A stretch of DNA of 64,000 nucleotides from Cryptomeria japonica. Lineage: Eukaryota > Streptophyta > Pinopsida > Cupressales > Cupressaceae. The notes beneath the pieces are model-generated. The model ran no database searches. It was not told the origin of the DNA and was given only the letters and a program-made list of their open reading frames with translations. Each line of letters opens with the position of its first letter. The first letter of the stretch is position 1. Of this stretch, positions 11,847 to 23,949 are shown piece by piece. The position numbers and the translations under genes are program-made. The DNA lies in assembly GCF_030272615.1 (NCBI RefSeq), contig NC_081413.1:721324367-721388366 (forward strand). Direction: 5' to 3'.

Positions 11847-12960
11847 AGTGGTACTCGATTAATCATCATAAGATGACTAATAGAGTCTATCTCTTCAGAT
11901 TCCTCTCCCAAAATAGGCCAAACAGCCTGTTGCTGCTCAAGCTGAGGTTGTGTAGGGGAATACAAAGCCAATGTTTTTGTGGAACTACCATCTGAGATAG
12001 TCATGTCTCCTGATCTACACCCAATATATGCATCTGTTGTGGCCAACCATGGTCTTCCCAAAATGACTGGATATCCCCCCAATGTTGCTTTTGGGGATAA
12101 AATCATAAAGTCTACAGGGTATTCCCAGGAATCTAGTATGACCACTATATCTTCTATTATACCATCAGGTCTTACTACAGAGCCATCAGCAAGTTGAAGA
12201 ACTGTAGGTGTAGCCCTTAAACTATCTATCTCAAGATGTTTCATTACTTCCCTTGTCATTACATTAATGGCTGCTCCTAGATCAATTAAAACATTCTTTA
12301 TTTGATTGCCATTAATGACTATAGTCACAAAAGGACTGCCTGGATCAGAATATTTTGGAATAGCAACTTTTCCCAACATAATATCAGCTAATTGACCCAT
12401 AACATGAACTGTTTGTGGATCCTTTTTCTTTCTGCCAGGTTTCTTTAGGCATGCCTCTCTCAATGCCTTACCATATATTGGAACATCCTTTATTGCTTGC
12501 AACAATGGAATTTTAACATAAATGTGCTTCAGTTGGTCAAGAATATCAAAGCTTTGTTGTTGTTCAGTTGAAACTTCTTTGTCGGACAATCTTTGGGGAA
12601 ATGGTGGTAATATTTGATTTTGAGGTATTACATCATTAGGATCAGAGGTTGGCTGCTGTTCTAGTACTTCAGTAATAACTGGCTGAGAGGAACTGGGCAG
12701 GGTTGTCTCAGATCGAAGGTGAATATCTTCTAGTGATAAAGAATAGGTTGGGTATTGGTTAGCATCAGCTGAATAAGCTTGTTATTGTTGCTGAAATTTA
12801 ATATTTGGATTAGGCAACGGTTGAGTAGGTAGCTGTGTTGGCTTTGGAGGTGGTGTTGTGGCTATAGGAGGTGGCATTAAAGCAAGAGGTTGTGGCTACT
12901 TAGTAGGAGGCTGATATCCAGAAGATTGGGATGACCATGATGGGTTTCCCCTCCATTGAG
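11847..12960 (-). pseudogene. Protease region of element C, cut by element 1
   Basis: The open frame 12589-11825 on the minus strand carries an aspartic-protease fold: VLIDLGAAINVMTREVM (DLG where most have DSG), ADGSVVRPDGIIEDIVV and PVILGRPWLATTDAYI. Its last codons run into the LTR of element 1, so the true C-terminus is lost. Upstream, 12590-12960, is a Gln/Pro-rich linker with two stops. A basic segment, LKKPGRKKKD, precedes the protease. Confidence 0.78.
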
Positions 12961-12970
12961 AGTTAGGTTG

Positions 12971-14244
12971 CTAATTCCCTTGAAATTGGTTCCCTGCACC
13001 CTGAAGTGGATACCAGTTTCCTTGTGGTTGCTGCCACTGGGGCATTTGATTAGCAAATTGTTGTCCTTGGCCTTGTGATCCATACCAATGTGGATAATTA
13101 CCAAAACTTTGAGAATATTGTGGTTGCCATTGGTTATTTGGTGCATAAGAACTACCACTATAACCAGAAAAGGAAAGTGGATCAGGTGGCATACCTTGTC
13201 TTGGAAAATTTGTTCTTCTCTGAGCAACATAGAAGACTTGTTCATCCTCCCCTTGAATTGGTTTGAAATCGGGTACTTCAACATTTGCAACCATCTTACA
13301 TCTACAATCTTTCTTCCACTGCTTACAATGAGGACAGAATTCTGCAAGGAATGCATCAGCTTCCTCATGCTTCTTCTTAGCTACCAATGTATCCAACTGA
13401 GTAGCCATATTATTTATAATGTCCTCTTTGAAATCTTTTAACAAATGACTAAGTTCCAACCTAGAAACTCCATTTCCAGATGATGATGATGGTGCTCCTG
13501 GCTTAAATCTCCTATTCTTCTTAGAAGTGGATCTGGAATATTTCTTGCAAATTTGTTCTATTTCAGCCCAAGTAGATTGTGTAATGTCACCCCCCCCCCC
13601 CCCCAAATGAGATCTAAGGAATCAATGCATTCATCACTGATACCCCTCAAGAATATCAATTTGAGGGAATCTTCATTCAAGGTACTATGCTTGGACTTCT
13701 TGACACTAAACAAAAACCTTTCTAGATAATCCTCAAGGCTCTCATCTGCAGTTTGTGTCATCCTAAAGATGTCATCCCCATGCCGATCAGTGCCTCTACA
13801 GTAATCTTTATATTTTGCAAGAAACAACTATTTCATCTCATCCCATGTATTGATTGTGCTACTACCCAAACTCATAAACCATCTCAAGGATGACTCCTTC
13901 AAAGTGGCTGGAAAAATTTTGAGTCTATGGGCATTTGTAGTATAGTCAAAACTCCTACAGAGAACATCAAACTCAAACAGAAATGTATCAGGGTCCTCTG
14001 TGACCAACCCATAGAACTTAAGTAGTGAAGATGCTGGAATGTTCTTGAGGTTAGCATTATCATGCTGGTCAGAGATGGGAAACTCAAATGTTGGATCAGG
14101 TGGTGGTGGTGGATCATTTCCACTAGGGGGTGGGTTCCCTTGCATTGGACTTGTGGGGGTTATTACAATAGGCAACTCTTCTTCTTGTGGACCAAAGAGG
14201 AGCTGAAGACTATCTCCTATAAATTCAGACTCAGGGTGATTCAA
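12971..14244 (-). pseudogene. gag of element C, one nonsense codon and one homopolymer frameshift
   Basis: Start ATG at 14244; N-terminal acidic and Pro-rich part, then a Ty3-type capsid (KFYGLVTEDPDTFLFEFD, LKIFPATLKESSLRWF, WDEMK*LFLAKYKDYCR). The TAG at 13828-13830 replaces an expected Gln in the same frame. A run of about 14 G on this strand (13590-13604 on the plus strand) shifts the frame; the continuation, 13606-12971, has CPHCKQWKKDCRC and a Gln/Asn/Gly-rich tail. Gag would package the element RNA. The homopolymer could be a mutation hotspot or a sequencing error. Confidence 0.8.
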
Positions 14245-14431
14245 ATTTTATGGGACTTGATACAACTCAGAAAAAGGGTTTATATCTGAAGAACTATCTT
14301 CTGCTTGGGTAGTATGAGTGGGTAAAAATCTACCTCTGGCATCTCTTCTTCGATTATACATGCAAATTCATGAAATCCAAACAATTAATTAAAAACTAAA
14401 ACAATCATAAAAGGCTCTTAGCTTGACACCA

Positions 14432-14449
14432 TCCCCGGCAACGGCGCCA
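14432..14449 (-). promoter_or_regulatory. Primer binding site, tRNA-Asp (element C)
   Basis: TCCCCGGCAACGGCGCCA on the plus strand equals the 3' end of plant tRNA-Asp; read on the minus strand it is TGGCGCCGTTGCCGGGGA, the usual PBS of Athila and Tat elements. It is 4 bases from the LTR end (TGTCTACC starts at 14454). Confidence 0.92.
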
Positions 14450-14453
14450 AAAA

Positions 14454-16656
14454 TGTCTACCCCAACATTAATAATAATAATATCTCTAATTGAAATCTCA
14501 ATCCGAAGTTTGGATATTCATATGGTAGAGTTTACTATTCTCATGGTTGGTGTTCATTTAGTTGTCAATCCAGGAACGTAAAACTTGAAATGGGTCTGCA
14601 AGATATATGCACTAAGCTCCTTGAATGATTATTCTCAATTACTGGAAGAAAGGTAGGAATAAAAATTAGAAAGACTAAATGAAAGCTTTTCAAAATTCTG
14701 CTGAAATGAATTAATGGAAATAACAGGAATAACACCGTTCTGCCTTGGCTGCAGGAACAGTCAAATGATCTGTTTCCAGTGGCTGCAGGAACATCCCAGT
14801 CATGAACTTCTACTGCAACTAAGTAAAAAGTAACTTCAATAATCATAAACACGGGATCACTCACCAAGTGGGCCCCCTTGGATGAGTGATATCAAACTCT
14901 CAGTAAAGATCTCTTAACAGATCAGAATAACATGTTTTTATTCATTTCTTCCTGAAAGATAATTATATATCCAAAAGATGAAAATCTAGAATACGTGACA
15001 AAAACTGCTCAATCCTTTTCCATTCTGTCTAACACTCAGAAAAGAAGGGAGAGCTTATTAAATAGAAAAGACAAACTACAATGGATAACTACAATTACGC
15101 CCAGAAGAAAAGGCAGATCACTGCCAGATGAAGGGGATAACAGAGAGCTTGGCTGCAGGAACTATGGATCTGTAACCGAACCATAGTCCTTGGACGCCAA
15201 AGAGATATTTTACAGATTAAACATGCACTAGAGTTAAACTCCCATGGTGAAGTACAACTACTCTGATTATGCCATAGATCGCGCTCACTTGAATCTCCTT
15301 CAATTTGACCTCCAGCTCTCTGACGTGATTCTCCAGTCCTTAGGCGCGGAAGAGAATTCTTCACTGCAGCATCAATTATTACCTGCACTAAAATAGAAAC
15401 AATATACAAGGACACGCATGTGTATCTTACTTTAACTAATACATTCATTAACTCACATATGAAATCATCCTAAATAATTTGCATATCACAGAGACAAACC
15501 ATTTGGTTGCAGGAATAAATTGGCATGGCTACAGGAAGAAATTGGCAAGGTTCAAACATGATTTCTTAAGCTCAGTTTTTAAAACATGGATTACATATAG
15601 TCAATGCACAATATTTTACTATCATAATGCAACCCAAAAGATACCAAAAAACCTAAAAGTCCTGATAAAAACATGTCAATACACTGACTTATCAAGATGC
15701 ATGGTTAGTAAATTGATCAACAATGAACAATAAACCATCACAAAGTGACCTATTGCCTTCTAGTAGATGCGAGTTTAGTCTTGCTCTCATATTTTTATAT
15801 GTAATACCAGTGACTAGACAACACCTAAATGAAGGATTTAATCTATATGAGTATGAAATTGAGCTAGATGAATGCAAGATTAAGCTAGATAAATGCAAGA
15901 TATGTAAGATTAATGAATATTAGGCTAACATGATTAAGCTAAATGACTTAACAAATATGCAATAACTAATATGCAAATATTCTCAATACCAAATCTTAGT
16001 GAACCTAAAGAAAAAACAACATAATAACAATATATTCTCCAGGGTCCTTGATTAGGAGATGAGTGCCTGAATTTATAGAAAATTAAGAAAGAAATCGACG
16101 ATTGAGATCAAATGATGATGAGCGGTCAAGATTTTCCAAGAAGAAGCACAATCCAATGAATTGATGTGATTGGCTGCTTTTCTCAATTTTAAAGGAAATT
16201 GAACTAAAATTAAGATAAAATCAGAAAAAAATGACTTATTCTCTATTTTATTCAATTTTGAGATTAATTGTTTTAATTGCTTTTCTGAGATTTTTTCAAT
16301 TTTTAATTTGATTTTCAAGATTATCTCCATTTGATTTCTTTTCTCAATTTTTAATTCTTTTTTCCAATTAATTCCTTTTTTGATGATTTAATGGCAAATT
16401 GATTTATTTAATTAAATATACTAGGATATTTAATAAAATAAATAGGATAATTGTCTTAAAATGATTTACTTGAAATGATCAATTAATTAAATAATTATTT
16501 AATTAATTCAAGGTAATTTATTTGCCATGTGACATTGATGATTTAAGAAATTAATTGTGTGCTCAAGATTAATTTTAATTGCCTTTGGTTAGGACCTTGG
16601 TGATGAAATCGAGATTAGGGACCCATGGTTTAGATGACCATTTTTAGGGTATTTCA
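14454..16656 (-). repeat. 5' LTR of element C (about 2.2 kb)
   Basis: Minus-strand LTR running from 16656 (TGAAATACCC) to 14454 (...GGTAGACA). The inner end is fixed by the PBS; the outer end is inferred. Inside are several GGCTGCAGGAAC-like units (near 14748, 14782, 15152, 15507). No gene is supported; short ORFs here are chance. The second LTR is outside the window, so the length cannot be confirmed. Confidence 0.62.
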
Positions 16657-17803
16657 TTAAAAATATTATATCTAGATAACTTACATGCATACTTGTCTAT
16701 CACATGAATCATGATTTGTCCGATGATCATCGACAGATAGGAAATCGAGATATGAACCAATATTATCATGATCAGTGGATGATCCCTGTGTAGCTGAAGA
16801 GGATGGATCATGACATGTGGAAACACCTGGATCACCATGGGGCCCTTAGCATAATCGATGACAATTGGTACAAAATAAGGGTGATAATGTACAGGGAATG
16901 GTTGTAATGTCAACATCATCTAAGCCTCCTAAATCTCCACCAACATCATGGCCATGGTCTACCAAATCATATGCATGTTTCTTAAGGCTACTAGTGAGTG
17001 TAGTTAATGCACCCAATGTCGAGATAACATAACGCTAGTGAATAGGCATAGGTATAACAACAACAGTGGGAGCAACAATGGGTTGGCAAGGGATAGGTCA
17101 ATTGGGGTCAATACGTGCCCCCAATGTATGTTGTAGCATGCCACCACCAACACCCTGGAATGATCTAATATCAAAATAATTGGGTTTTAAACCCAAAATC
17201 AACTCTGCATATAATTTCCTCAAAAATTATAGAGGGCACTCTAAGTTCGTGTGTGGTAGTTGGTCAAATACCATCTGCCATTGTTCCCAAAAATTATCAA
17301 TCATCTGTTGATGTGTACACCACCTCATTGATATGTGTGATTTGTTTGTGAGAATGGGTTCATTTGAGACATGGTCTGCAAAATAAAGAACTAAGTGTGC
17401 TTTGGTTATTTTCAAGTCTAAAATCTACCTATAGGAGAGTTCATCAGAATAGAACCGGTGTCTCTCCTCTCTCCTTGCTCGATGTGAATCAAGCTCCCCA
17501 TCAATGGCTCTAACTGCATCAAGAACGTTTTGCATCTTCGATGCAAAACACACCATGTGTTGTGACATGAGAGGTGTTCTAAGGATCTCATTTACTCTTT
17601 CTTGTATGGTTCCAACATTCTCATCAATCATGGCTTGATATCGAGCCTCATCAAATCCAGGGGGTGGAGGTTGACATGGGCGTGGAGGTGGAGGTGGAGG
17701 TGGAGGTGGAGGTGGGGGTGGTGCACCATGAGAAGGGTCATTTGGGGGAGGCGGGTGGAGCCTATGTTGGATTATGCAACTCATCTATGTCAAAGTCATC
17801 CAT
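16657..17803 (-). pseudogene. Decayed homologue of the transposon accessory gene at 45.7 kb
   Basis: Minus strand. A start like MDDFDIDELHNPT (ATG at 17803), then a Pro-rich run (about 13 prolines), FDEARYQAMIDENVG and a helical region. Key similarity to the accessory protein of the 45.3-kb transposon: FYSDELSY versus FYANGLSY; MRWCTHQQM, FWEQW, MVFDQLP versus IHWCTNVQM, FWQRW, MVFDDPP; then LYNF/NYMQS/NPIILI versus LYFL/IYCEF/PNYFD. A Cys cluster (CTNCHRLC) and a Ser/Asp tail follow before a possible splice donor near 16690. Several stops and a frameshift show decay. The 3' part is cut by the LTR of element C. Function is unknown. Confidence 0.65.
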
Positions 17804-18086
17804 ATAATCGATCTCTAGATATATGCACATGTAGATGTGGGATGGGTAATCTGAGATTTGCATATATATACATATTCAAATGAAAAAAAAAAGATTTATT
17901 TTAAAAAATTAACTTTTCAAATGAAAAAATATTATAAACACACATGCATGTATACATACATACAAGATATAGATAAATTTGATCAAGAACATCATATAAA
18001 ATCAAGAACATTTGATCACATAAGAATCCAATAACATATATTGAACATTTGATTACATGTACACATTTTTTTTGAAACTTTCAAGC
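17804..18086. other. AT-rich stretch upstream of the 17-kb pseudogene
   Basis: AT-rich with TACATACATACA-like runs; nothing else recognised. It separates the presumed start of the pseudogene from the repeat arrays and may hold its old promoter. Confidence 0.4.
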
Positions 18087-18535
18087 ACATGTGGCGTAAG
18101 GGGATGGGGCTAATTAGGACATGTGGCTTAAGGGGATGAAACTTTAAATAGGACACATGTGGCTTAAGGGGATGGGCCTAATTAGGACATGTGGCTTAAG
18201 GGGATGGGCCTAATTAGGACATGTGGCTTAAGGGGATTAAACTTTAAATAGGACACATGTGGCTTAAGGGGATGGGCCTAATTAGGACATGTGGCTTAAG
18301 GGGATGAAACTTTAAATAGGACACATGTGGCTTAAGGGGATAAAACTTTAAATGAGACACATGTGGCTTAATTAGGACATGTGGCTTAATGGGATAAAAC
18401 TTTAAATGATACATATGTGGCTTAATTAGGACATGTGGCTTAAGGGGATGGGCCTAATTAGGAAATGTGGCTTAAAGGGATGAAACTTTAAATAGGACAC
18501 ATGTGACTTAAGGGGATGGGCCTAATTAGGACATG
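18087..18535. repeat. Tandem array of GACATGTGGCTTAAGGGGAT units
   Basis: At least ten direct copies of ACATGTGGCTTAAGGGGAT, alternating between two linkers: GGGCCTAATTAGG and AAACTTTAAATAGGACAC. The higher-order unit is about 65-110 bases. It grades into the next array with ACATGTGGCCATATGGTGTCC. Confidence 0.85.
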
Positions 18536-21500
18536 TGGCCATATGGTGTCCTTAGGGTTTATATGGTGTTCTTAGAGGTCATATGGGGCCCTAAATGGCC
18601 ACACATGTGTTAGAACACCTTGTTATCTCTTAGGACACCATATGACCCCTTAGGACACCATATGACCCATTAGGATATCACATTGGTTTAAGGGGTCATA
18701 TGTTGTCATAAGGGGTCATGTCGTGTACTATGATGTTAAAAAGGGTCATATGGTGTCCTAAGTGGTCATATGGTGTCCTAAGTGGTCATATGGTGTCATT
18801 AGGGGTCATATGGGGTCCTAAGGGCCCACACATGTGTTACAACACCATATGACCCCTTAGGACACCATATTGTCCTAAGGGGTCAGATCATGTACTAGGA
18901 TGTTAAAAGGGGTCATATGGTGTCTTGAGGGGACATATAGTGTCTTAAGGGGTCATATGGTGTCATTAGGGCTCATATGGTGTTGTTAGGGGTCATATGG
19001 GGTTCTAAGTGGCCACACATGTTAGAACACCATATGACCCCTTAGGACACCATATGACCCATTAGGACATCATATTGTCCTAAGGGGTTATATGGTGTCA
19101 AAAGGGGTCATGTAGTGTACTAGGACGTTAAAAAGGGGTCATATAGTGTCATGAGGGGCCATATGGTGTCCTAAGGGGTCATATGGTGTTGTTAGGGGTC
19201 ATATGGGGTACTAAGGGGCCACACATGTGTTAGAACACCAAGTGACCCCTTAGGGCACCATATGACCCATTAGGAAATCATATGGTGTCATGAGGGGTCA
19301 TGTCATGTACTAGGATGTGAAAAAGGGTCATATGGTGTCCTAAGCAGTCATATGGTGTCTGAAGCAGTCATATGGTGTCATTAGGGGTCACATGGTGTCC
19401 TAAGGGCCCACACATGTGTTACAACACCATATGAGCCCTTAGGACATCATATGACCCCTTAGGACACCATATTGTCCTAAGGGGTCATATGGTGTCATAA
19501 GGGGTCATGTCATGTGCTAAGATGTTAAAAGGGGTCATATGGTGTCCCAAGGGGCCATATTGTGTCATCATGGATCATATGGTTTCGTTAGGGGTCATAT
19601 GGGGTCCTAAGAGGCCACACGTGTTAGAACATCATGTAACCCCTCAAGACACCATATGACCTATTCGAACATCATACTATCCTAAGGGGTCATATGGTGT
19701 CATAAGGGGTCATGTTGTGTACTGGGATGTTAAAAAGGGTCATATGGTGTCATAAGTGGTCATATGGTGTCATAAGGGGTCATGTTGTGTACTAGGATGT
19801 TAAAAAGGGTCATATGGTGTCATAAGCGGTCATATGGTATCATTAGGGGTCATATGGAGTCCTAAGGGCCCACACATGTGTTACAACACCATATGACCCC
19901 TTTGTCCTAAGGGGTCATATCATGTACTAGGATGTTAAAAGGGGTCATATGGTGTCCTAAGGGGCCATATGGTGTTGATAGGGGTCATATGGGGTCCTAA
20001 GGGGCCACACATGTGCTAGAACACCATGTGACCCCTTAGGACACCAAATGACCCATCAGGACATCATATTGTCCTGAGGGGTCATATGGTGTCCTAAGGG
20101 GTCGTATGGTGTTGTTAAGGGTCATATGGGGTCCTAAGGGGCCACACATGTGTTAGAAGGCCATATGACCATATGGTGTTGTTAGGGGTCATATGGGGTC
20201 CTACGGGGCCAAACAACATGTGTTAGAACACCATATGACCCCATAGGACACTGGATATGGACATGATATGGTCCTTAGAGGTCATATGGTGTCATGAGGG
20301 GTTATATGGTGTACTAAGGGGTCATATGGTGTTGTTAGGGGTAATGTGGGGTCCTAAGGGGCCACACATGTGTTAGAAGACCATATCATGACCCCTTATG
20401 ATATCATATGACCCATTAGAACATCATATTGTCCTAAGGGGTCATATGGTGTCACTAAGGGATCATGTCATGTGTAATAGGTTGTTAAAAGGGGTCATAT
20501 GGTGTTTTGAGGAGTCGTATGGTGTCCTAAGAGGTCATACATTATCGTTAGGGGTCATATGGGGTCTTAAGGGGCTACACATGTGCTAGAACACCATATG
20601 ACCCCTTAGGATGTATCCTATGACCTATTAGGACATCATATTTTTCTAAGTGGGCATATGATGTTATTAAGGGTCATATGGGATTCTAAGGGACAACACA
20701 TGTTTTAGAAGACCATATGACCCCTTAGTACAACATATGACCCAAATGTTAGGACATCATGTTGTCCTAAGGGGTCATATGGTGTCATAAGGTGTTGAAT
20801 GTCATGTACTAGGATGTTAAAATGGGTCATATAGTGTCATGTGATCCTCCTAAGGGGCCACACATACATGTTAAAACACCATATATGACCCTTAAGGATA
20901 CCATATGACCCATTAGGATGTATGATATTGCCAGAAGGGGTCATATGATTAGTTTCCTAAGGGGTTATATGGTGTTGTTAGGGGTCATATGGGGTCCTAA
21001 GGGGCCATGAGTGTGTTAGAACACCATATGACCCCTTAGGATACCATATGGAAGTCATAGGACCATGGGTAATAGGTCATATGATGTCATGATGGGTCAT
21101 ATGCTATCTAATTAAGGGGTCATATGGTGTCGTTAGGGGTAATATGGGGTCCTAAGGGGCCACACATATGTTAGAAGACCATATCATAACCCCTTATGAC
21201 ACCATATGACCCATTAGGACATCATATTGTCCTAAGGGGCTATGTGGTGTCACTAAGGGGTCATGTCGTGTACTAGGTTGTTAAAAGGGGTCATATGGTG
21301 TCTTGAGGGGTCATATGGTGTCCTAAGAGGTTATATATGGTTTTGTTAGGGGTCATATGGGGTCCTAAGGGGCCACACATGTGCTAGAACACCATATGAC
21401 CCATTAGGACATCATATTTTCCTAAGGGGTCATATGGTGTCGTTAGGGATCATATTGGGTCCTAAGGGGCCACGTGCATGTGATAGAATACCATGTGATC

Positions 21501-22575
21501 CCTTAGGACACCATATGACCCATTAGGACATCATATTTCCCTAAGGGGTCATATGGTGTCCTAATGGATCATATGGTGTTGTTAGGGGTCATATGGGGTC
21601 CTAAGGGGCCACGCGTGTTAGAAGACCATATGACCCCTTAGGAAACCATATTAAACGGGCCATTAGGATGACATATTGTCCTAAGGGGTCATATAGTGTC
21701 CTAAGAGGTCATGTATGGTGTTGTTAGGGGTCATATGGGTTTCTAAGGGGCCACATGTGTTAGAACACCATATTATCCCTTTATGAAACCATATGGACAT
21801 TATATGGTCCTAAAGTGTCATATGGTGTCATGAGGGGGACCATATGGTTTCCTAAGGGGTCATTAAGGGCCATATGGGGTTCTAAGGGGCCACACATGTT
21901 TTAGAAGACCATATGACCTCTTAGTACACCATATGACACATTAAGACATCATAATGTCCTAAGGGGTCATATGGTGTCATAAGGTGTGGAATTTCATGTA
22001 CTAGGATGTTAAAAGGGGTCATATGGTGTCTTGAGGGGCCACACATGTGTTAGAACATCATATGACCCCTTAGGATACCATGTGGCCCATTAGAATGTAT
22101 CATATTGTCCTAAGGGGTCATATGGTGTCCTAAGAGGTTATGGTGTCATATGAGGTCCTAAGGAATCACGAGTGTGAACTAGAACACCATATGACCCCTT
22201 AGGACACCATATGGTCCTAAGGGGTTATATAGTGTTGTGATGGGTCATATGGTGTCCCAAGGGGTCATATGGTGTCATTAGGGGTCATATGGGGTCCTCA
22301 GGAGCCACACATGTGTTAGAATACCATAAATGACCCCTTAGAACATTATATATGACCCCTTAGGACACCATATGACCCATTAGGACATCATATTGTCCTA
22401 AGGGGTCATATAGTGTCATAAGGGGTCATGTCAAGTACTAGGATGTTAAAAGGGGCCATACATGATGCCTAAGGGGTCATATAGTGTCCTAAGGGGTCAT
22501 ATGGGGTCTTAAAGGGCCACACATGTGTTAAAATGCCATATGACCCCTTAGGACACCATACGAACCATTAGGACA
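18536..22575. repeat. 4-kb array of direct and inverted copies of a 20-base motif
   Basis: Dominated by GGTCATATGGTGTCCTAAGG and its reverse complement, present in very many copies of each orientation at 20-30-base spacing. Units are grouped in a higher-order block of roughly 300-350 bases that includes GGCCACACATGTGTTAGAA and CATGTCGTGTACTAGGATG. No coding potential. The core CATATG is palindromic, so any single strand can fold extensively. It may be subterminal repeat of a large DNA transposon rather than a centromeric satellite; this is an inference. Confidence 0.85.
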
Positions 22576-22579
22576 TGGG

Positions 22580-22840
22580 AAGTAAAGAAAAAGAGAGGAG
22601 ATGAAAGTATATAAAAAAAGAGTATTTAGGGGGAGGGGAAGAAGGGAGGAGATGGAAGTATCAAAAAATAGAAAGGGAGAGAAGGGGAAAGGGAGAGGGA
22701 TTGGGCAAGGGATAGGGGAGAGAGGAGTCCAGAAGGGGAAATGGGTCGAAGGGTTGAGCAAGTTAGAGAAGGGGATGGGGAAAGTGAGAGTGAGAGAGAA
22801 GGGGAGAGGGAGAAGGGTTGGGAAAGGGAGGGGAGAGAGA
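22580..22840. repeat. Purine-rich (GGGAGA) tract
   Basis: About 260 bases with almost only A and G on the plus strand, ending at AGGAGACCCC. ORFs across it are low-complexity artefacts. A longer tract of the same kind lies in the DNA transposon at 54.07-54.80 kb. Confidence 0.8.
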
Positions 22841-23225
22841 GGAGACCCCAAGTTAAGAGGACCTATTACATGCCATAATACATCCCTTATGACATGTAAT
22901 AGGTCCTTTTAAGGGGTCTCATGAAATAATTTAGCACCTAATAGGTGGACTTTATTATGGCATAATAGGCCGTATTATGTCATAGGACCTATTAAGACAT
23001 AATTTAGTTCACCTATTGGCTATTAGGTCATAACAAGTGCTACATTATTTCACGAGACATAATAGGACCTATTATGCCATAATTTAGTCCACTTATTAGG
23101 TCAAAATAGGTGCTAAATTATTTCATGAGACCCCCTAAGAGGACCTATTACATGTCTTAAAGGGTTTTATGACATGTAATAGGACCTCTTAAGGAGTCTT
23201 ATATCTATTATGTCTTAAAAAGGGT
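22841..23225. repeat. Inverted-repeat block with ACCTATTA / TAATAGG motifs
   Basis: Dense short inverted repeats: AGGACCTATTACATG and CATGTAATAGGTCC, TTATGGCATAATAGG, and two nearly equal copies of AATTTAGTCCAC...TTATTAGGTCA...GTGCTAAATTATTTCA. A different motif from the neighbouring 4-kb array but the same style of organisation. Confidence 0.75.
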
Positions 23226-23949
23226 AGATTATTTCATTTTGGTTTTGGTAAATTGGTTTTTCAAAATTTTCATTTTCATTTCAAGGTTTTGGTTTTGGTT
23301 TTTCTATGTTTTGGTTTTTCAACATTTTTGTTTTTGTTTTTGTTGTCATTTTGGTTTTGGTTTTGGTTTTCATTTTCATTTTTGTTTTAGTTTTGGTTTT
23401 TCTTTTTGTTTTGGTTTTCAACATTGTCATTTTCATTGAATCAACAAAAAGAAGAATTCTATAATAAAAATTGCTTAATCATTAATTTAACCTAGATTAA
23501 CATTTAAAAAAAAAACTAATCTAATCAATTCAAAAATATTTATTTTCATAATCATTTAGAAAACTAATTTTTAAACTAAAAAACTAATGTTTAAACTAAA
23601 AAATTAATTTAGACTATGGAAAATTGAACAAAATATAGTAAAAAATAAAACATTGAAAAAAATAGCAGACGACGTAGTTGGAAGGCTTGGTAATAGCTGG
23701 ATAGATGCTCGAATTAGGATCCCAATAAATAAAAAAAAATCGAGTCCCGATTTAAAAATATATATATATATATATTTTTCGAAATGAGATCCCCTTTCAT
23801 TTTAGAATCGGATCTTGTTTTATTTTAAAATGAGATCCCATTTCATTTTAGAACGAGATCCCGCTTCGAGGTTTAGGCTCGAGATCTCAGAGCTCATAGG
23901 ATCCTATGGCTAATCGGGATCTTATTTCGTCTCCTATGTGCTTTGCCTG
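23226..23949. repeat. TTTTGG-rich stretch and GAGATCCC repeats
   Basis: 23230-23440 is a degenerate TTTTGGTTTTGG/TTTTCATTTTCA simple repeat. 23440-23690 is AT-rich with nothing seen. 23700-23900 holds several GAGATCCCATTTCATTTTAGA-like units. The junction with copia pol sequence of element D is near 23950. Confidence 0.55.

Larger units (their letters stand above)
11847..16656 (-). mobile_element. Element C: Athila-like Ty3 retrotransposon, 5' part only
   Basis: Minus-strand order from the right: 5' LTR, tRNA-Asp primer site, gag, protease, then cut at 11846 by element 1. The rest of pol and the 3' LTR should lie left of element 1, outside the window. The primer site and the protease sequence style (LQLADGSVVRPDGIIED, FPVDF-like YPVDFMIL, ILGRPWLAT) match the plant Athila lineage, a named-family comparison from memory. 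The outer LTR end at 16656 was chosen because the minus strand starts TGAAATACCC there and the flanking sequence changes character. Confidence 0.75.

Noticed and set aside
14432-14449. tRNA-Asp gene fragment
   Set aside because: Only the 3' 18 bases match and they sit next to an LTR end, so this is a primer binding site.
18536-22575. CRISPR-like repeat array
   Set aside because: Spacing and orientation are irregular, there are no unique spacers or cas genes, and the context is a plant nuclear genome.
22528-22912. ORFs of 103-107 codons on both strands
   Set aside because: Low-complexity purine tract; no domain.
23230-23440. Telomere-like TTTTGG repeats
   Set aside because: Irregular TTTTGG/TTTTCA mix, not the plant TTTAGGG repeat.
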